Shown piece after piece: positions 1 to 8,643 of a stretch of DNA of 44,605 bases. The stretch's first letter is position 1. The number at the start of each line of letters is the position of its first letter. The position numbers and the translations under genes were made by a program. Origin of the DNA: Neobacillus thermocopriae (GTDB lineage Bacteria > Bacillota > Bacilli > Bacillales > Cytobacillaceae). Location of the stretch: contig NZ_JAAIUV010000027.1 of the NCBI RefSeq assembly GCF_010975035.1, forward strand, positions 1 through 44,605. The letters are read 5' to 3'. The notes beneath the pieces were generated by a model. The model worked only from the letters and a program-made list of their open reading frames with translations, made no database searches and was not told the origin of the DNA.

Positions 1-17
1 CAAAAATGGTATAATAA

Positions 18-36
18 TTGACCCCGTAGGGGTCAA
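18..36. other. Perfect 8-bp hairpin
   Basis: TTGACCCC, loop GTA, GGGGTCAA. It is not followed by a T-run on the plus strand. It could be an operator or the end of an element outside the window. Confidence 0.35.
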
Positions 37-74
37 ATTAAAGTTAATATAGACCAAAAATTGCTTAAAATTTG

Positions 75-113
75 AAAAGGCATTTCGAATTAAGTTTATT
101 CGGAATGCCTTTT
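75..113. terminator. Intrinsic terminator hairpin, upstream gene
   Basis: The arms AAAAGGCATT and AATGCCTTTT flank an AT-rich inner stem. It is A-rich on the left and T-rich on the right, so it can act in both directions. It probably ends a gene left of the window. Confidence 0.65.
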
Positions 114-125
114 GTCTACAATCTG

Positions 126-155
126 AAATACTCTTCTCATTAGAGAAGAGTATTT
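126..155. terminator. Second terminator-like hairpin
   Basis: A perfect 13-bp stem (AAATACTCTTCTC and its complement) with an ATTA loop, followed by TTTTCATTT. It lies 12 bases after the preceding hairpin. A weaker hairpin (AAAGGAA/TTCCTTT) follows at 234-257. The remaining sequence to 320 shows no gene. Confidence 0.55.
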
Positions 156-322
156 TCATTTAAGAAGTAAATTTCGAATGGAAAATACGCAAGATCTCCA
201 AGAATAGTGGAAAAGAATTATGTAAAAAATTTGAAAGGAAAGCTTTTTTCTTCCTTTATATATATTTATTTTTTCTAAAACCAATAACAAGTATGACAAA
301 CATATTGAAAAATATATAAATC

Positions 323-351
323 TTGCCAATTTTTCTAAAATACGGTCTAAT
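323..351 (+). promoter_or_regulatory. Putative sigma-A promoter
   Basis: TTGCCA (323-328), a 17-base spacer, TCTAAT (346-351). It lies about 40 bases before the start of the metallophosphoesterase gene. This is a match by eye only. Confidence 0.4.
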
Positions 352-393
352 GGAAAGAAGAGAATATTATCTTAGTGAAGAGAGGAATCAAGG

Positions 394-1497
394 GTGATTT
401 TCTTCTTAGGGGTCCTTATTATCTACACTTTGTTAGTCGTGTACATAGGTTGGAACGGCTGGATTTGGCTAACATTATTTATCCGTAATCGGAAACCTCT
501 CAAAATTTTATATTGGTTTCTATTGATTCTCGTATCTTATTCCTTTGTGTTCGGACGGATTTTAGAAGAGAGTCCTGTCCTAGCATGGATAGGCGGGATT
601 TGGATTGGCTTTTTTTGTTATATTTTATTGCTTATGCCTTTTGTCAATCTTTTTGTGTTTTTTATAAAACACACCAAAATACCAAAGGAAAAAGCAAAAA
701 AATGGGCTGGAATCATTACATTAACAACTGTCTCCTGCCTATTTGTATATGGGTTATACCATGCTTTTACACCAGTGGTTAGAAATTATGAAATCACGAT
801 TCCGAAAAAGATTGAAGGTAGAAAGAGCCTGAATATTGTCATGGCTTCAGATATGCATTTTGGTGACCTTTCAGGAGCTAAACAAGCAAAAAAACTTGTG
901 GAAAACATTAATACATTAAATCCAGACCTTGTATTGTTCCCGGGAGATATTATCGATGATAATATTGAACCCTTTCTCAGAAAAGGAATTCCCGATATCT
1001 TAAAGGAAATTAAGGCACCAGTATATGCTTCAATGGGGAATCATGATCAAGAAGAAGATAAAGATGTCGACCTCGTTCAAATATTTAATGACAGTGGCAT
1101 GAGAATGTTAGATGATGAAGTGGTCGTATTAGATAATGGATTAACCCTTATTGGTCGAAAAGATCGGGGGTATCGTGATGTCGTCCGAGCAAAATTAGCA
1201 GATTTAATGAAGAATGTGGATGTTTCAAGACCTATTATTCTGCTCGATCATCAACCATATGATTTAGATATTGCCGAAAAAAATAATATTGATTTACTAG
1301 TTGCAGGCCACACTCATCGGGGACAAATCGCCCCAGCTCATTTAATTACTAAAAGGATTTATGAAAATGATTGGGGCTATCTCAAAAAAGGAAATCTTCA
1401 TACCATTGTATCTTCAGGATACGGATTTTGGGGTACACCACTTCGTATTGGATCACAAAGTGAAATCGTACAAATAAAAGTAAACTTTCATCCTTAA
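394..1497 (+). CDS. Membrane-anchored calcineurin-like metallophosphoesterase
   Basis: Predicted dinuclear-metal phosphoesterase whose catalytic domain follows a membrane region. Residues 1-125 hold about four hydrophobic segments. The metallophosphoesterase motifs then appear in order: SDMH (152-155), GD (about 184), GNHD (215-218) and GHTHRGQ (305-311). The GTG start at 394 is preceded by a GAGAGG ribosome binding site; no better start lies downstream. Family relatives include YkuE-like membrane phosphoesterases, so the substrate may be a lipid-linked phosphate, but the sequence does not show it. The next gene, 50 bases downstream on the same strand, is also a metallophosphatase-fold protein, so the two may be co-transcribed. 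Confidence 0.85.
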   Translation: MIFFLGVLIIYTLLVVYIGWNGWIWLTLFIRNRKPLKILYWFLLILVSYSFVFGRILEESPVLAWIGGIWIGFFCYILLLMPFVNLFVFFIKHTKIPKEKAKKWAGIITLTTVSCLFVYGLYHAFTPVVRNYEITIPKKIEGRKSLNIVMASDMHFGDLSGAKQAKKLVENINTLNPDLVLFPGDIIDDNIEPFLRKGIPDILKEIKAPVYASMGNHDQEEDKDVDLVQIFNDSGMRMLDDEVVVLDNGLTLIGRKDRGYRDVVRAKLADLMKNVDVSRPIILLDHQPYDLDIAEKNNIDLLVAGHTHRGQIAPAHLITKRIYENDWGYLKKGNLHTIVSSGYGFWGTPLRIGSQSEIVQIKVNFHP

Positions 1498-1547
1498 ATA
1501 CCGAAGTTAATAATAACGTTTATAAATAAATGGGGGTCAATGAAACG

Positions 1548-2759
1548 ATGAATAATCATAAAGATTGGAGCAGGTCAAAAACACGGAAGGAACGAAGGAG
1601 ATCGAAAAAATCAGTCCTTATTGTTATCCTAACTGCTCTATTTATTGTAGCTGGTGGTGTTACATTGTTTTTTAAATACATACCTTCTCATAAAGCATCT
1701 CCTCCGAAAGAAATAAAATCGGAGCTAAATGAGTCCGATCCAAATAAAGTTGAAAATAATAATCAAAAACTTGAACAAAAACCGGAAACAGTAACAGAAA
1801 CAACAATAAAAATAAGTGCAGCAGGAGATTTTACACTTGGAACGGATGAGACATTTAATTATAGTGATTCCTTTGTTAAGGTTGCGGAGGCAAACGGACT
1901 CCCATATTTTGTAAAGGGACTAAACAATATTTTTTTGGAAGATAATTTTACAACTGTTAATTTAGAAACCACATTAACAAATGCTACAAAAAAAGCAGCA
2001 AAGAAATTTCGCTTTAAAGGTGATCCTAGTTATGCACAAATTTTAACATTAGGTGGGATCGAAGCGGTCAATTTAGCCAATAATCATATTTTTGATTATT
2101 TGGAGAAAGGATATCAAGACACAATAACTGCTTTGAAAAATCGAAATATTGGTTATTTTGGCTATGATCATCAATATCTAACAACCGTCAAAGGGGTTAA
2201 AATCGGTGCACTAGGTTATGAAGGATGGAATGACACACAGGAAATAAGAAAACAGGTTGAACAAGATCTCAAATCATTGCGGGAACAAGGTGCACAAATT
2301 ATATTAGTTCATTATCATTGGGGAAATGAACGTGAATATGTTCCGGAACCTTCTCAAAAGACTTTAGCTCGCTTCACCATCGATAGTGGGGCAGATTTAG
2401 TCCTTGGTCATCACCCACATGTTGTCCAAGGAATTGAAGAATATAAAGGAAAATTTATTGTCTACAGTCTCGGAAACTTTATGTTTGGTGGAAATCGAAA
2501 TCCGAGTGATAAAGATACATTTGTATTTCAACAAAACTTTTATTTGAAAAACGGAGTTCTAACCGATAAAAAAGAAATTGCTGTTATCCCATTTTCCATT
2601 TCGTCTGTTTCAACGAAAAACAATTATCAGCCTACCATGCTTAAAGGAGCAGAGCAGGAGCGGGTGAAAAAGAAAATCATCGAGGCTTCCAATAAAATAA
2701 ATGGTTCTGATTGGCTCGTTTATGAAACGATGGATCAAGTGGTGAATTCAGGGAATTAA
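1548..2759 (+). CDS. CapA/PgsA-like poly-gamma-glutamate-type phosphatase
   Basis: Single-pass membrane protein of the CapA family (403 aa from this start). A basic N-terminus (KTRKERRRSKK) precedes one transmembrane segment at about 22-42, then an E/K/N-rich linker. The extracellular domain carries AAGDFTLG, NLETTLTN, NLANNHIFDY, HYHWGNE and GHHPHVVQG, the metal-binding motifs of CapA proteins. ATG 1548 is chosen because GGGGG lies 10 bases upstream; an in-frame ATG at 1530 has no ribosome binding site. CapA/PgsA proteins take part in poly-gamma-glutamate capsule synthesis, but no pgsBC genes are seen here, so a capsule role is not supported by context. Confidence 0.8.
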   Translation: MNNHKDWSRSKTRKERRRSKKSVLIVILTALFIVAGGVTLFFKYIPSHKASPPKEIKSELNESDPNKVENNNQKLEQKPETVTETTIKISAAGDFTLGTDETFNYSDSFVKVAEANGLPYFVKGLNNIFLEDNFTTVNLETTLTNATKKAAKKFRFKGDPSYAQILTLGGIEAVNLANNHIFDYLEKGYQDTITALKNRNIGYFGYDHQYLTTVKGVKIGALGYEGWNDTQEIRKQVEQDLKSLREQGAQIILVHYHWGNEREYVPEPSQKTLARFTIDSGADLVLGHHPHVVQGIEEYKGKFIVYSLGNFMFGGNRNPSDKDTFVFQQNFYLKNGVLTDKKEIAVIPFSISSVSTKNNYQPTMLKGAEQERVKKKIIEASNKINGSDWLVYETMDQVVNSGN

Positions 2760-2831
2760 AACAATGCCTCCGGCTATAAAAGTACCTATCCTATTTGGAT
2801 ATACTTCATTTTAGCCAGAGGCATTGTTTTT
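2759..2831 (+). terminator. Terminator after the CapA-like gene
   Basis: ACAATGCCTC-GGCTA pairs with TAGCC-GAGGCATTGT across a loop of about 40 bases, followed by a T-run at 2826-2831. Confidence 0.7.
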
Positions 2832-2850
2832 CATTGGCATGGGGGTACCC

Positions 2851-2878
2851 TTGACATTTTTATAAAAAAGAGTATAGT
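2851..2878 (+). promoter_or_regulatory. Sigma-A-like promoter upstream of the LTA synthase gene
   Basis: TTGACA (2851-2856), 16-base spacer, TATAGT (2873-2878). It leaves an untranslated leader of about 140 bases before the LTA synthase gene, with no recognised riboswitch. Confidence 0.5.
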
Positions 2879-3024
2879 TAATAACTTGTGAAGGATAGAA
2901 AGAAAATTGTTAAATGGTCATAATTTATTCATATTTTTCGTTTAATATAGAATATAGTTTAATCTTCATTACTCGTAAAATATGAAAATATGTTATTATG
3001 TTTTACTAGAGGTAGGTGTTTAAA

Positions 3025-4974
3025 TTGAATAATGCACTTAAAAAAAGTCAAGGTATATTTAATAAATATATTGGCTTTTTCTTTGTAGCAGTGATGATGC
3101 TTTGGCTTAAAACTTATATTGCCCAACTAACTCAGTTTGATTTAGGAATTAGTAATACGTTACAAAAGATTTTATTATTTTTTAATCCATTAGGATCGGC
3201 AATACTATTTTTAGGATTTGCCACACTTTTCAAAGGAAGAAAAAAGTATATCTTTTTACTAATATTTGATTTTCTATTATCTTTTCTTTTATACGCTAAT
3301 ATTCTATATTACCGATTTTTTAACGATTTTATCACGCTTCCAACTTTAACCCAGACACAAAACTTTGGGGATGTAAGTGGTAGTATTGTACCATTATTAG
3401 AACCTTATGATTTCTTATTCTTTATTGATATTTTTGTATTAATTGCATTACTTGCTTTCCGTAAGGTTAAAATGGAAGAAAAGAATATGAGCCGACCTAA
3501 GGTGGCTGCTTTATTTTCATTTGCACTAGCCATCTCTTTCGCCAATCTTTCATTGGCAGAAACGGATCGTCCTCAATTACTAACACGAGGATTTGACCGA
3601 AATTACATTGTTAAATATTTAGGGATGTATAATTACACTATTTATGATGCGGTAAAAAGTACAAAGGCTTCCGCACAAAGAGTTATGGCAAGTAGCGACG
3701 ACATTACGGATGTAAAAAACTTTACGAATTCCAACTATGCTGAGCCGAATCCCAAATATTTTGGTGCAGCAAAAGGAATGAATGTGATCTATATCCATTT
3801 GGAATCCATGCAAAATTTCCTTATCAACTATAAGCTGAACGGGGAAGAAGTAACACCATTTCTAAATTCCCTAACGCATGATAAAAATACGTTGTATTTT
3901 GATAATTTCTTCCACCAAACAGCACAAGGTAAAACTTCGGATGCTGAATTTATGCTGGAAAACTCATTGTATGGCTTGCCTCAAGGTTCAGCTTTTGTAA
4001 CAAAAGGGATGAACACATACCAGGCAGCTCCTGCTATTTTAGGCCAAAATGGATATACTTCTGCTGTATTCCATGGGAATTCAGGAAGTTTCTGGAATCG
4101 TAATGAAATTTATAAATCATTTGGCTATGATAAGTTCTTTGATGAAAACTCATATCAGTTGACACCTGAATCATTAGCGGAATATGGTTTGAAAGATAAA
4201 CCATTCTTTGAACAATCGATTCCATTGTTGGAATCTCTTCCGCAACCTTTTATGGCTAAGTTTATTACGGTTTCACACCATTTTCCTTATTCAATGCCGC
4301 AAGAAGAAGCGACGATTGCACGGCATACCACTGGAGATAAATCTGTAGATAATTATTTCCAAACAGCACGTTATGCGGATGAAGCATTGAAACAATTCTT
4401 TGATTATCTGAAGGAGTCAGGTTTATATGATAATTCTATGATTATCATGTATGGTGACCATTATGGTATTTCTGAAAACCATAATAAAGCAATGGCAAAA
4501 GTACTTGAAAAAGAAATCACTCCATTTGAAAGTGCAGGGTTACAACGTGTTCCACTATTTATTCATGTACCTGGCATCGAAGGTGGCGTAAATCATGAAT
4601 ATGCTGGCCAAATTGACATCCTGCCAACCATGCTTCATTTGTTAGGTATTGATACAAAGGAGTATGTGCATTTTGGAACAGATATTTTATCTGAAAACCA
4701 TGATGAGTTAATTCCTTTCCGAAACGGAGATTTTGTAAGTCCAACCATTACGGCGGTTGGTGGCAAATTTTATGATTCCGTGACTGGAATGCCTTTGGAT
4801 GAAGATCAAATAGAAGAAGCAAAGCAACTTCAAGATAGAGTAGAAAATATCTTAGCTTTATCTGATAACGTAGTAAATGGAGATCTATTACGCTTTTATA
4901 CACCTAAAGGATTTACTCCAGTTGACCGCTCGAAATACAATTATAATGTGTCAGAATTACCGACAAAGGAATGA
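3025..4974 (+). CDS. Lipoteichoic acid synthase family protein (LtaS-like)
   Basis: Polymerises or primes polyglycerol-phosphate on the outer membrane face using phosphatidylglycerol. About 649 aa, the usual length. Five hydrophobic segments fill residues 15-200, followed by the extracellular sulfatase-like domain. The catalytic Thr lies in GKTSDAEF (Thr about 304, equivalent to S. aureus Thr300), with later metal-site motifs YGDHYG and SHHFPY. TTG 3025 is preferred: GAGG lies 12 bases upstream, whereas a GTG at 3016 is only 3 bases from it. Bacilli often carry several paralogues (LtaS, YfnI, YqgS, YvgJ), and I cannot assign which one this is. Monocistronic, with its own terminator. Confidence 0.9.
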   Translation: MNNALKKSQGIFNKYIGFFFVAVMMLWLKTYIAQLTQFDLGISNTLQKILLFFNPLGSAILFLGFATLFKGRKKYIFLLIFDFLLSFLLYANILYYRFFNDFITLPTLTQTQNFGDVSGSIVPLLEPYDFLFFIDIFVLIALLAFRKVKMEEKNMSRPKVAALFSFALAISFANLSLAETDRPQLLTRGFDRNYIVKYLGMYNYTIYDAVKSTKASAQRVMASSDDITDVKNFTNSNYAEPNPKYFGAAKGMNVIYIHLESMQNFLINYKLNGEEVTPFLNSLTHDKNTLYFDNFFHQTAQGKTSDAEFMLENSLYGLPQGSAFVTKGMNTYQAAPAILGQNGYTSAVFHGNSGSFWNRNEIYKSFGYDKFFDENSYQLTPESLAEYGLKDKPFFEQSIPLLESLPQPFMAKFITVSHHFPYSMPQEEATIARHTTGDKSVDNYFQTARYADEALKQFFDYLKESGLYDNSMIIMYGDHYGISENHNKAMAKVLEKEITPFESAGLQRVPLFIHVPGIEGGVNHEYAGQIDILPTMLHLLGIDTKEYVHFGTDILSENHDELIPFRNGDFVSPTITAVGGKFYDSVTGMPLDEDQIEEAKQLQDRVENILALSDNVVNGDLLRFYTPKGFTPVDRSKYNYNVSELPTKE

Positions 4975-4981
4975 TAGGATG

Positions 4982-5008
4982 AAAAAGACTGCCAACGGCA
5001 GTCTTTTT
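4982..5008. terminator. Bidirectional terminator
   Basis: AAAAAGACTGCC, loop AAC, GGCAGTCTTTTT. It separates the LTA synthase gene from the convergent coat-protein pair. Confidence 0.9.
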
Positions 5009-5019
5009 CAAATTCCATG

Positions 5020-5367
5020 TTAGTAAGGAAACTGGCTGGAATAGTTACTAAATTGTTGGTAAGCTTGATTAATTTTTTGCTGATCTTCAGCCTCAAGTTT
5101 ATACCAGCCATTTCGGAACATCACCTCAAATAGTTGCCTGCTGCTTTGATGAGTTTCCATAAGCATTTGTAATAAATCATCATGTAGCTGTTGGTAACTA
5201 GCTTCGCGAACAGCAATATTTAAACTATCGGTGATATATTTACATGTACTTAGGCCATCATTAATAAAATCACGGTCATTCATTTCTGGGCCTTTTACTT
5301 TTGGTAATTGACCTGTTTGTGGATTGGCAATTTGATTTTGTTGATTTTGATTAGGTTGGTTTTGCAT
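5020..5367 (-). CDS. CotF-family spore coat protein
   Basis: 115-aa protein with a Gln/Asn-rich N-terminus (residues 1-25) and a helical Coat_F-type domain containing NDRDFINDGLSTCKYITDSL. It fits the ferritin-like coat F family found in spore coats. ATG 5367 is used: GGAGG lies 8 bases upstream, and the longer frame from TTG 5382 would translate the ribosome binding site itself. It lies 18 bases after the preceding coat-type gene, so they form a two-gene operon. Expression in the mother cell is inferred from the family, not from a visible sigma-E/K promoter. Confidence 0.75.
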   Translation of the reverse strand: MQNQPNQNQQNQIANPQTGQLPKVKGPEMNDRDFINDGLSTCKYITDSLNIAVREASYQQLHDDLLQMLMETHQSSRQLFEVMFRNGWYKLEAEDQQKINQAYQQFSNYSSQFPY

Positions 5368-5385
5368 AAGCCATACCTCCAATTA

Positions 5386-5658
5386 TTAATGCATTTGCTG
5401 CTGTGTATTAGGCAAGTTAGCTAATGCAGCTTGATTATTGGTTTGTAAATGGGAGAGTAATTTTTGATAATGTGTCTGATGCATCCTACCAGCATTTTCA
5501 AGCGCTTGTTTAATTTCAGGGTTTTGTGCTTGTTCAGCAAGGAAATGAAATTTTTTAAATGCTAATAACTCCCATGACATGGCATCTTTCAGGTACATAA
5601 GATCTTTTGTTGTAATGGCACGAGGTGGTTCTGGAATGGGTGCTTGATTATATTGCAT
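5386..5658 (-). CDS. Ferritin-like spore coat-associated protein
   Basis: 90-aa helical protein, with a proline-rich start (PIPEPPRAI), TTKDLMYLKDAMSWELLAFK and an EN..RMHQTHYQKLL helix, similar in style to the paired half of CotF/YhcQ-type proteins. A His/Gln-rich tail follows. ATG 5658 has AAAGGAG 8 bases upstream. It is the first gene of a coat operon with the CotF-like gene. Coat assignment is from family resemblance and pairing. Confidence 0.65.
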   Translation of the reverse strand: MQYNQAPIPEPPRAITTKDLMYLKDAMSWELLAFKKFHFLAEQAQNPEIKQALENAGRMHQTHYQKLLSHLQTNNQAALANLPNTQQQMH

Positions 5659-5863
5659 CAAAAAGCTCCTTTCTTAATCATTTTCCATCATGTATAGAAT
5701 GAGCAAATGACACCAACTTTATGTAATTATTCCTATCGTGGTTCTTCCTGTAAAATCGGACTTATGGAGTATTTTTAAAAAAAAGAATCGAATTCTACCA
5801 AAATTGGATGTATAATAGAAACTTGTGAGATTAATGGATTATTTTTTAAAGGAGGCGATTAGT

Positions 5864-6244
5864 ATGGTAAAGGCATTAGCCATTTTATTTGGATTATCTA
5901 TATTGCTACTAATAATATCTTTAGTAAGAACGAAAAAAACGGCAGAAAAAACGCAAGAAGCTATTGACATGTTTCATATTAATTTGATGAAAGAAATAAA
6001 CGATGTTAAAGAATCTCTGAATAATATCGAACTTGATATGGAAATTATCTCAAAAGAAGCTGGAGTTCAACTTTCTGCCGAGGAGAAAAAATTAAGACGA
6101 GAAGTATTGGATTTGTACAAACGTCAATATTCACTAGAAAACATTGCAGAACAAAAACAAATGAGTGTTCAAGAAATTAACCAAATTATTACAACATACG
6201 TAACTCCGCAGGATGAAAGGGGAAAAGCTGCCCATGAAGGTTAA
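5864..6244 (+). CDS. Membrane-anchored coiled-coil protein with HTH-like C-terminus
   Basis: 126-aa protein of unknown function. One transmembrane segment (about residues 3-20), a charged coiled-coil stretch (25-75), and a C-terminal part reading LDLYKRQYSLENIAEQKQMS followed by VQEINQIITTY, which resembles a helix-turn-helix of sigma-region-4 type. Similar small Bacillus proteins (DUF6115/SwrB-like) share this plan, but I am not certain of the family. ATG 5864 has AAAGGAGG 8 bases upstream. It overlaps the next gene by 11 bases, suggesting translational coupling. Confidence 0.7.
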   Translation: MVKALAILFGLSILLLIISLVRTKKTAEKTQEAIDMFHINLMKEINDVKESLNNIELDMEIISKEAGVQLSAEEKKLRREVLDLYKRQYSLENIAEQKQMSVQEINQIITTYVTPQDERGKAAHEG

Positions 6245-6710
6245 CATATTAAGCAGCTTTGCAGCTGGAATCCTAACGGCAACTAGTATTTGTGCAATCG
6301 TTTATTTTTCTGAGGACCGTAATACTTCCAAACCAGCAAATAAAGTGAACAATGAACAAGTTCAATTGTCTGAAAAAGAAATGAAAAAAGAATTAACTTC
6401 AAAAGGTTATATCGTTCAAACAAAAGATGAATATGAAAAACATTTAAATGAAGCTAAAGGAACTCCACAAGCCAACGGTGAACAAAATCAAGAAGAAAAA
6501 ACTATATCAAAGGCTGTTATTGTGGTATCTGAAGGGATGACGAGCATTGATGTGGGAAAAATGCTTGTTAATGCTACGTTGATCCAAGATGCCTTCCAAT
6601 TTTCTAAAGATGTGGAAAGCAGAGGACTTCAAAACAAATTACGTCCAGGTACATATACTGTAGATAGCACTATGTCCTATGATCAAATTATTACAACGAT
6701 TTTTCAATAA
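6234..6710 (+). CDS. Secreted/anchored protein with MltG LysM-like domain only
   Basis: 158-aa protein with an N-terminal hydrophobic segment (about 3-24), a polar linker, and a C-terminal segment (about residues 95-158) with VIVVSEGMTSIDVGKML and LRPGTYTVDSTMSYDQII. That matches the LysM-like N-terminal subdomain of the endolytic transglycosylase MltG/YceG. The catalytic glutamate domain of MltG is missing, so it is probably a peptidoglycan-binding or regulatory relative rather than an enzyme. ATG 6234 follows AAGGGG and lies inside the end of the upstream gene. Confidence 0.7.
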   Translation: MKVNILSSFAAGILTATSICAIVYFSEDRNTSKPANKVNNEQVQLSEKEMKKELTSKGYIVQTKDEYEKHLNEAKGTPQANGEQNQEEKTISKAVIVVSEGMTSIDVGKMLVNATLIQDAFQFSKDVESRGLQNKLRPGTYTVDSTMSYDQIITTIFQ

Positions 6711-6714
6711 AACA

Positions 6715-6758
6715 AAAAAGAAACTTTCCAAAACAATATTTGGAAAGTTTCTTTTTTT
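6715..6758. terminator. Bidirectional terminator
   Basis: An 18-bp stem built on GAAACTTTCCAAA, with A-rich and T-rich flanks. It serves both the MltG-like gene and the convergent DUF2533 gene. Confidence 0.9.
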
Positions 6759-6759
6759 A

Positions 6760-7011
6760 TTATAGTGAATTGACATATTCTTTAACCATTTCAATAGTGA
6801 CATTTTTTCTTAATGGGACAATTCGCAAGTTAATTTTATTCATTTTATTCGTCACTTCATTGATTTTATCGGTGGAAAATGGCTTTCCTTGCTTGCATAA
6901 TTCAACCGCTTCTGCAATATACTTTTCACGCAATTCATCTAAAGCCAAGAATTCCTGATACAGCTTATGTTGATTTTCAGCATGTTTAATTAAATCTTTA
7001 TGTACACTCAT
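6760..7011 (-). CDS. DUF2533 family protein (YpbS-like)
   Basis: 83-aa charged helical protein with HKDLIKHAENQHKLYQEFL, LREKYIAEAVELCKQGKPFS and TDKINEVTNKMN, resembling B. subtilis YpbS (DUF2533). Function is unknown. ATG 7011 is chosen because GGAG lies 8 bases upstream; an upstream in-frame ATG at 7032 would include the ribosome binding site. Single gene facing the MltG-like gene. Confidence 0.7.
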   Translation of the reverse strand: MSVHKDLIKHAENQHKLYQEFLALDELREKYIAEAVELCKQGKPFSTDKINEVTNKMNKINLRIVPLRKNVTIEMVKEYVNSL

Positions 7012-7193
7012 GACTTCAACTCCTATAAACATCGGGAATAATAATATAATAACATCCTTTGATTATAATAACTAGTTCTTAAAGTAAGTATAAATAAAGC
7101 TGTTTTCACTGGAACTTTGCTATAATTGGTTACTAGGAGGCACAGAGTAATTCAATTCGCTATGCCGTAATAAGATTTGAGGGGAGAAGATGG

Positions 7194-7745
7194 ATGAAGC
7201 ACGCGTTAGTGATTGGTGGTACTGGTATGTTATCAAAAGTTTCGCTTTGGTTAATAGAAAACGGTTATCATGTGTCTGTGATTGCGAGAAATGCTGAACG
7301 TATGAAGAAGCTAATCCAAGAAGCCGGTTCGGATGGTCGCGTAACTCCATTATTCGTTGATTACAGAGATAGTGATGATCTAAAAAAGAACATTCACCAA
7401 ACCATTAAACAAAATGGAAATATTAATATTGTAGTCACGTGGATTCATTCGATCGCTGAAAATGCCCTTCAAATTATCGTGAATGAGGTAACAAAAGGGA
7501 ATACTGATTGGGAATTATTTCATATATTAGGAAGTAGGGCAAATTTAGAAGAAATTAAGAAAAAGGCTGTTGTACCAATAAATTGTAAATATTATCAAGT
7601 ACAATTAGGCTTTAAAATGGAAGGTACCAGATCAAGATGGTTAACAAATGAGGAAATTTCTGAAGGTATCATCGAAGCAATCAAGAAGAAAAAGAACATG
7701 TTCATGATTGGTCAAATGGAACCTTGGGAAAAACGCCCAGATTAA
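7194..7745 (+). CDS. Short-chain dehydrogenase-like NAD(P)-binding protein
   Basis: 183 aa with a Rossmann N-terminus (VIGGTGMLSKVSLWLIENG, residues 6-24) and NADP-type ARNAERMKKL after the second strand. The usual SDR catalytic YxxxK is not obvious: the corresponding region is short (SRANLEEIKKK, YYQVQLGF). It is shorter than classical SDRs (about 250 aa). It may bind a nucleotide without classical SDR catalysis. GGGGAG ribosome binding site upstream of ATG 7194; an out-of-frame ATG lies at 7190. Confidence 0.75.
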   Translation: MKHALVIGGTGMLSKVSLWLIENGYHVSVIARNAERMKKLIQEAGSDGRVTPLFVDYRDSDDLKKNIHQTIKQNGNINIVVTWIHSIAENALQIIVNEVTKGNTDWELFHILGSRANLEEIKKKAVVPINCKYYQVQLGFKMEGTRSRWLTNEEISEGIIEAIKKKKNMFMIGQMEPWEKRPD

Positions 7746-7794
7746 CAATGAATAATAACAAATACTCGCCATTTGAAATTCGAGTTTTGTTATG

Positions 7795-7947
7795 CTAGAG
7801 GAGATTATTTACGAAAAGAACACGTCCATCAAGCACAAATACAGTCACATCAACATTTGATCCCTCTGTATATAACGGGGTATAACAATGTTCGCAAAAA
7901 AAGACACGAAACGCTGTTATGAACGTTCGTGCCTTTTTAAGCTGTCC
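7795..7947 (-). pseudogene. C-terminal fragment with CxxC zinc-ribbon motif
   Basis: A stop-to-stop minus frame of about 50 codons reads RVFFCEHCYTPLYTEGS, then VDVTVFVLDGRVLFVNNLL, and ends at TAG 7795. The CEHC..PLY pattern resembles zinc-ribbon or GFA-like domains. There is no ATG, GTG or TTG with a ribosome binding site, and a terminator-like hairpin (7896-7938) covers its 5' part. I read it as a remnant, with low certainty. Confidence 0.3.
7896..7938. terminator. Hairpin with T/A-rich flanks
   Basis: AAAAAAAGACACGAAACG pairs with CGTTCGTGCCTTTTT with small mismatches. It lies 150 bases after the SDR-like gene and could terminate it on the plus strand. Confidence 0.5.
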
Positions 7948-8570
7948 TCAAACTTTCGTTTCGGAACCTTATTTGTATAGAGTTGTATTGCCGATTACTC
8001 AAGCCACCAAGGTCTAATTTCCATGAGGATTTCCCATTTATAGGTGGATTCCATCTTGTAAAAACAAACAATAAATGTTTCTTTTCCACCAGCATATGTA
8101 CTAAACCATTTTGTATTTGCTTTATTAATATTGTGAAAGACAATTCTTACCAACGACAAAAAATCATAAAACCATCTATAGAATGAAACAGAAGGGAGAA
8201 ATAAGAAAAGAATTTATGCTAATTGGCAAGTGCATACATTGGTTCAGATTCATATATGGTTATGAGATAGACATCTGTGTCAGCAATTTTGACCTTCCAG
8301 AAAATATCCAATAAAATTACGAAATGATGCATTTATAATGAGACTACATGAAGATTATTGGTAATTTCTAAGAAGAAAGTTGCGCAGCAGACAAATGATT
8401 TTTTATCGAATTTTTACGTTATATGGTAATAAGTATTTTTTATAGACAAGTAATTATGGGCAGGACTAAATATAATAGTATTCCTTGCAAAATAAATTTT
8501 TAGCTAAAACATGTATGGATGTTTGAGTTATTACAAGACAAAAACTTATAAAAGAGGGTACCAAATATTC
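7948..8570. other. Gene-poor stretch with decayed coding traces
   Basis: No convincing gene is seen. On the minus strand there is a short open stretch reading ETFIVCFYKMESTYKWEI (about 8010-8080). A 37-codon ORF ending at 8219 reads VKIADTDVYLITIYESEPMY without a ribosome binding site. Several frames look coding-like but are interrupted, as expected for decayed genes. Confidence 0.4.
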
Positions 8571-8597
8571 ATTTATATTATTACGTAAAATATAAAT
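8571..8597. repeat. Perfect 9-bp inverted repeat upstream of xerS
   Basis: ATTTATATT, spacer ATTACGTAA, AATATAAAT. The spacer itself holds the palindrome TTACGTAA. It lies 46 bases before the recombinase start. It could be a recombinase core site or an operator. Confidence 0.55.
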
Positions 8598-8643
8598 TTG
8601 ACGAAATAATTATTAAGTAGTAATATAGTATTGAGGTGTCATT

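Noticed and set aside
7937..8143. Minus ORF of 68 codons between the SDR gene and xerS
   Set aside because: No ribosome binding site, no recognisable motif, and the coding-like signal on this strand is in another frame.
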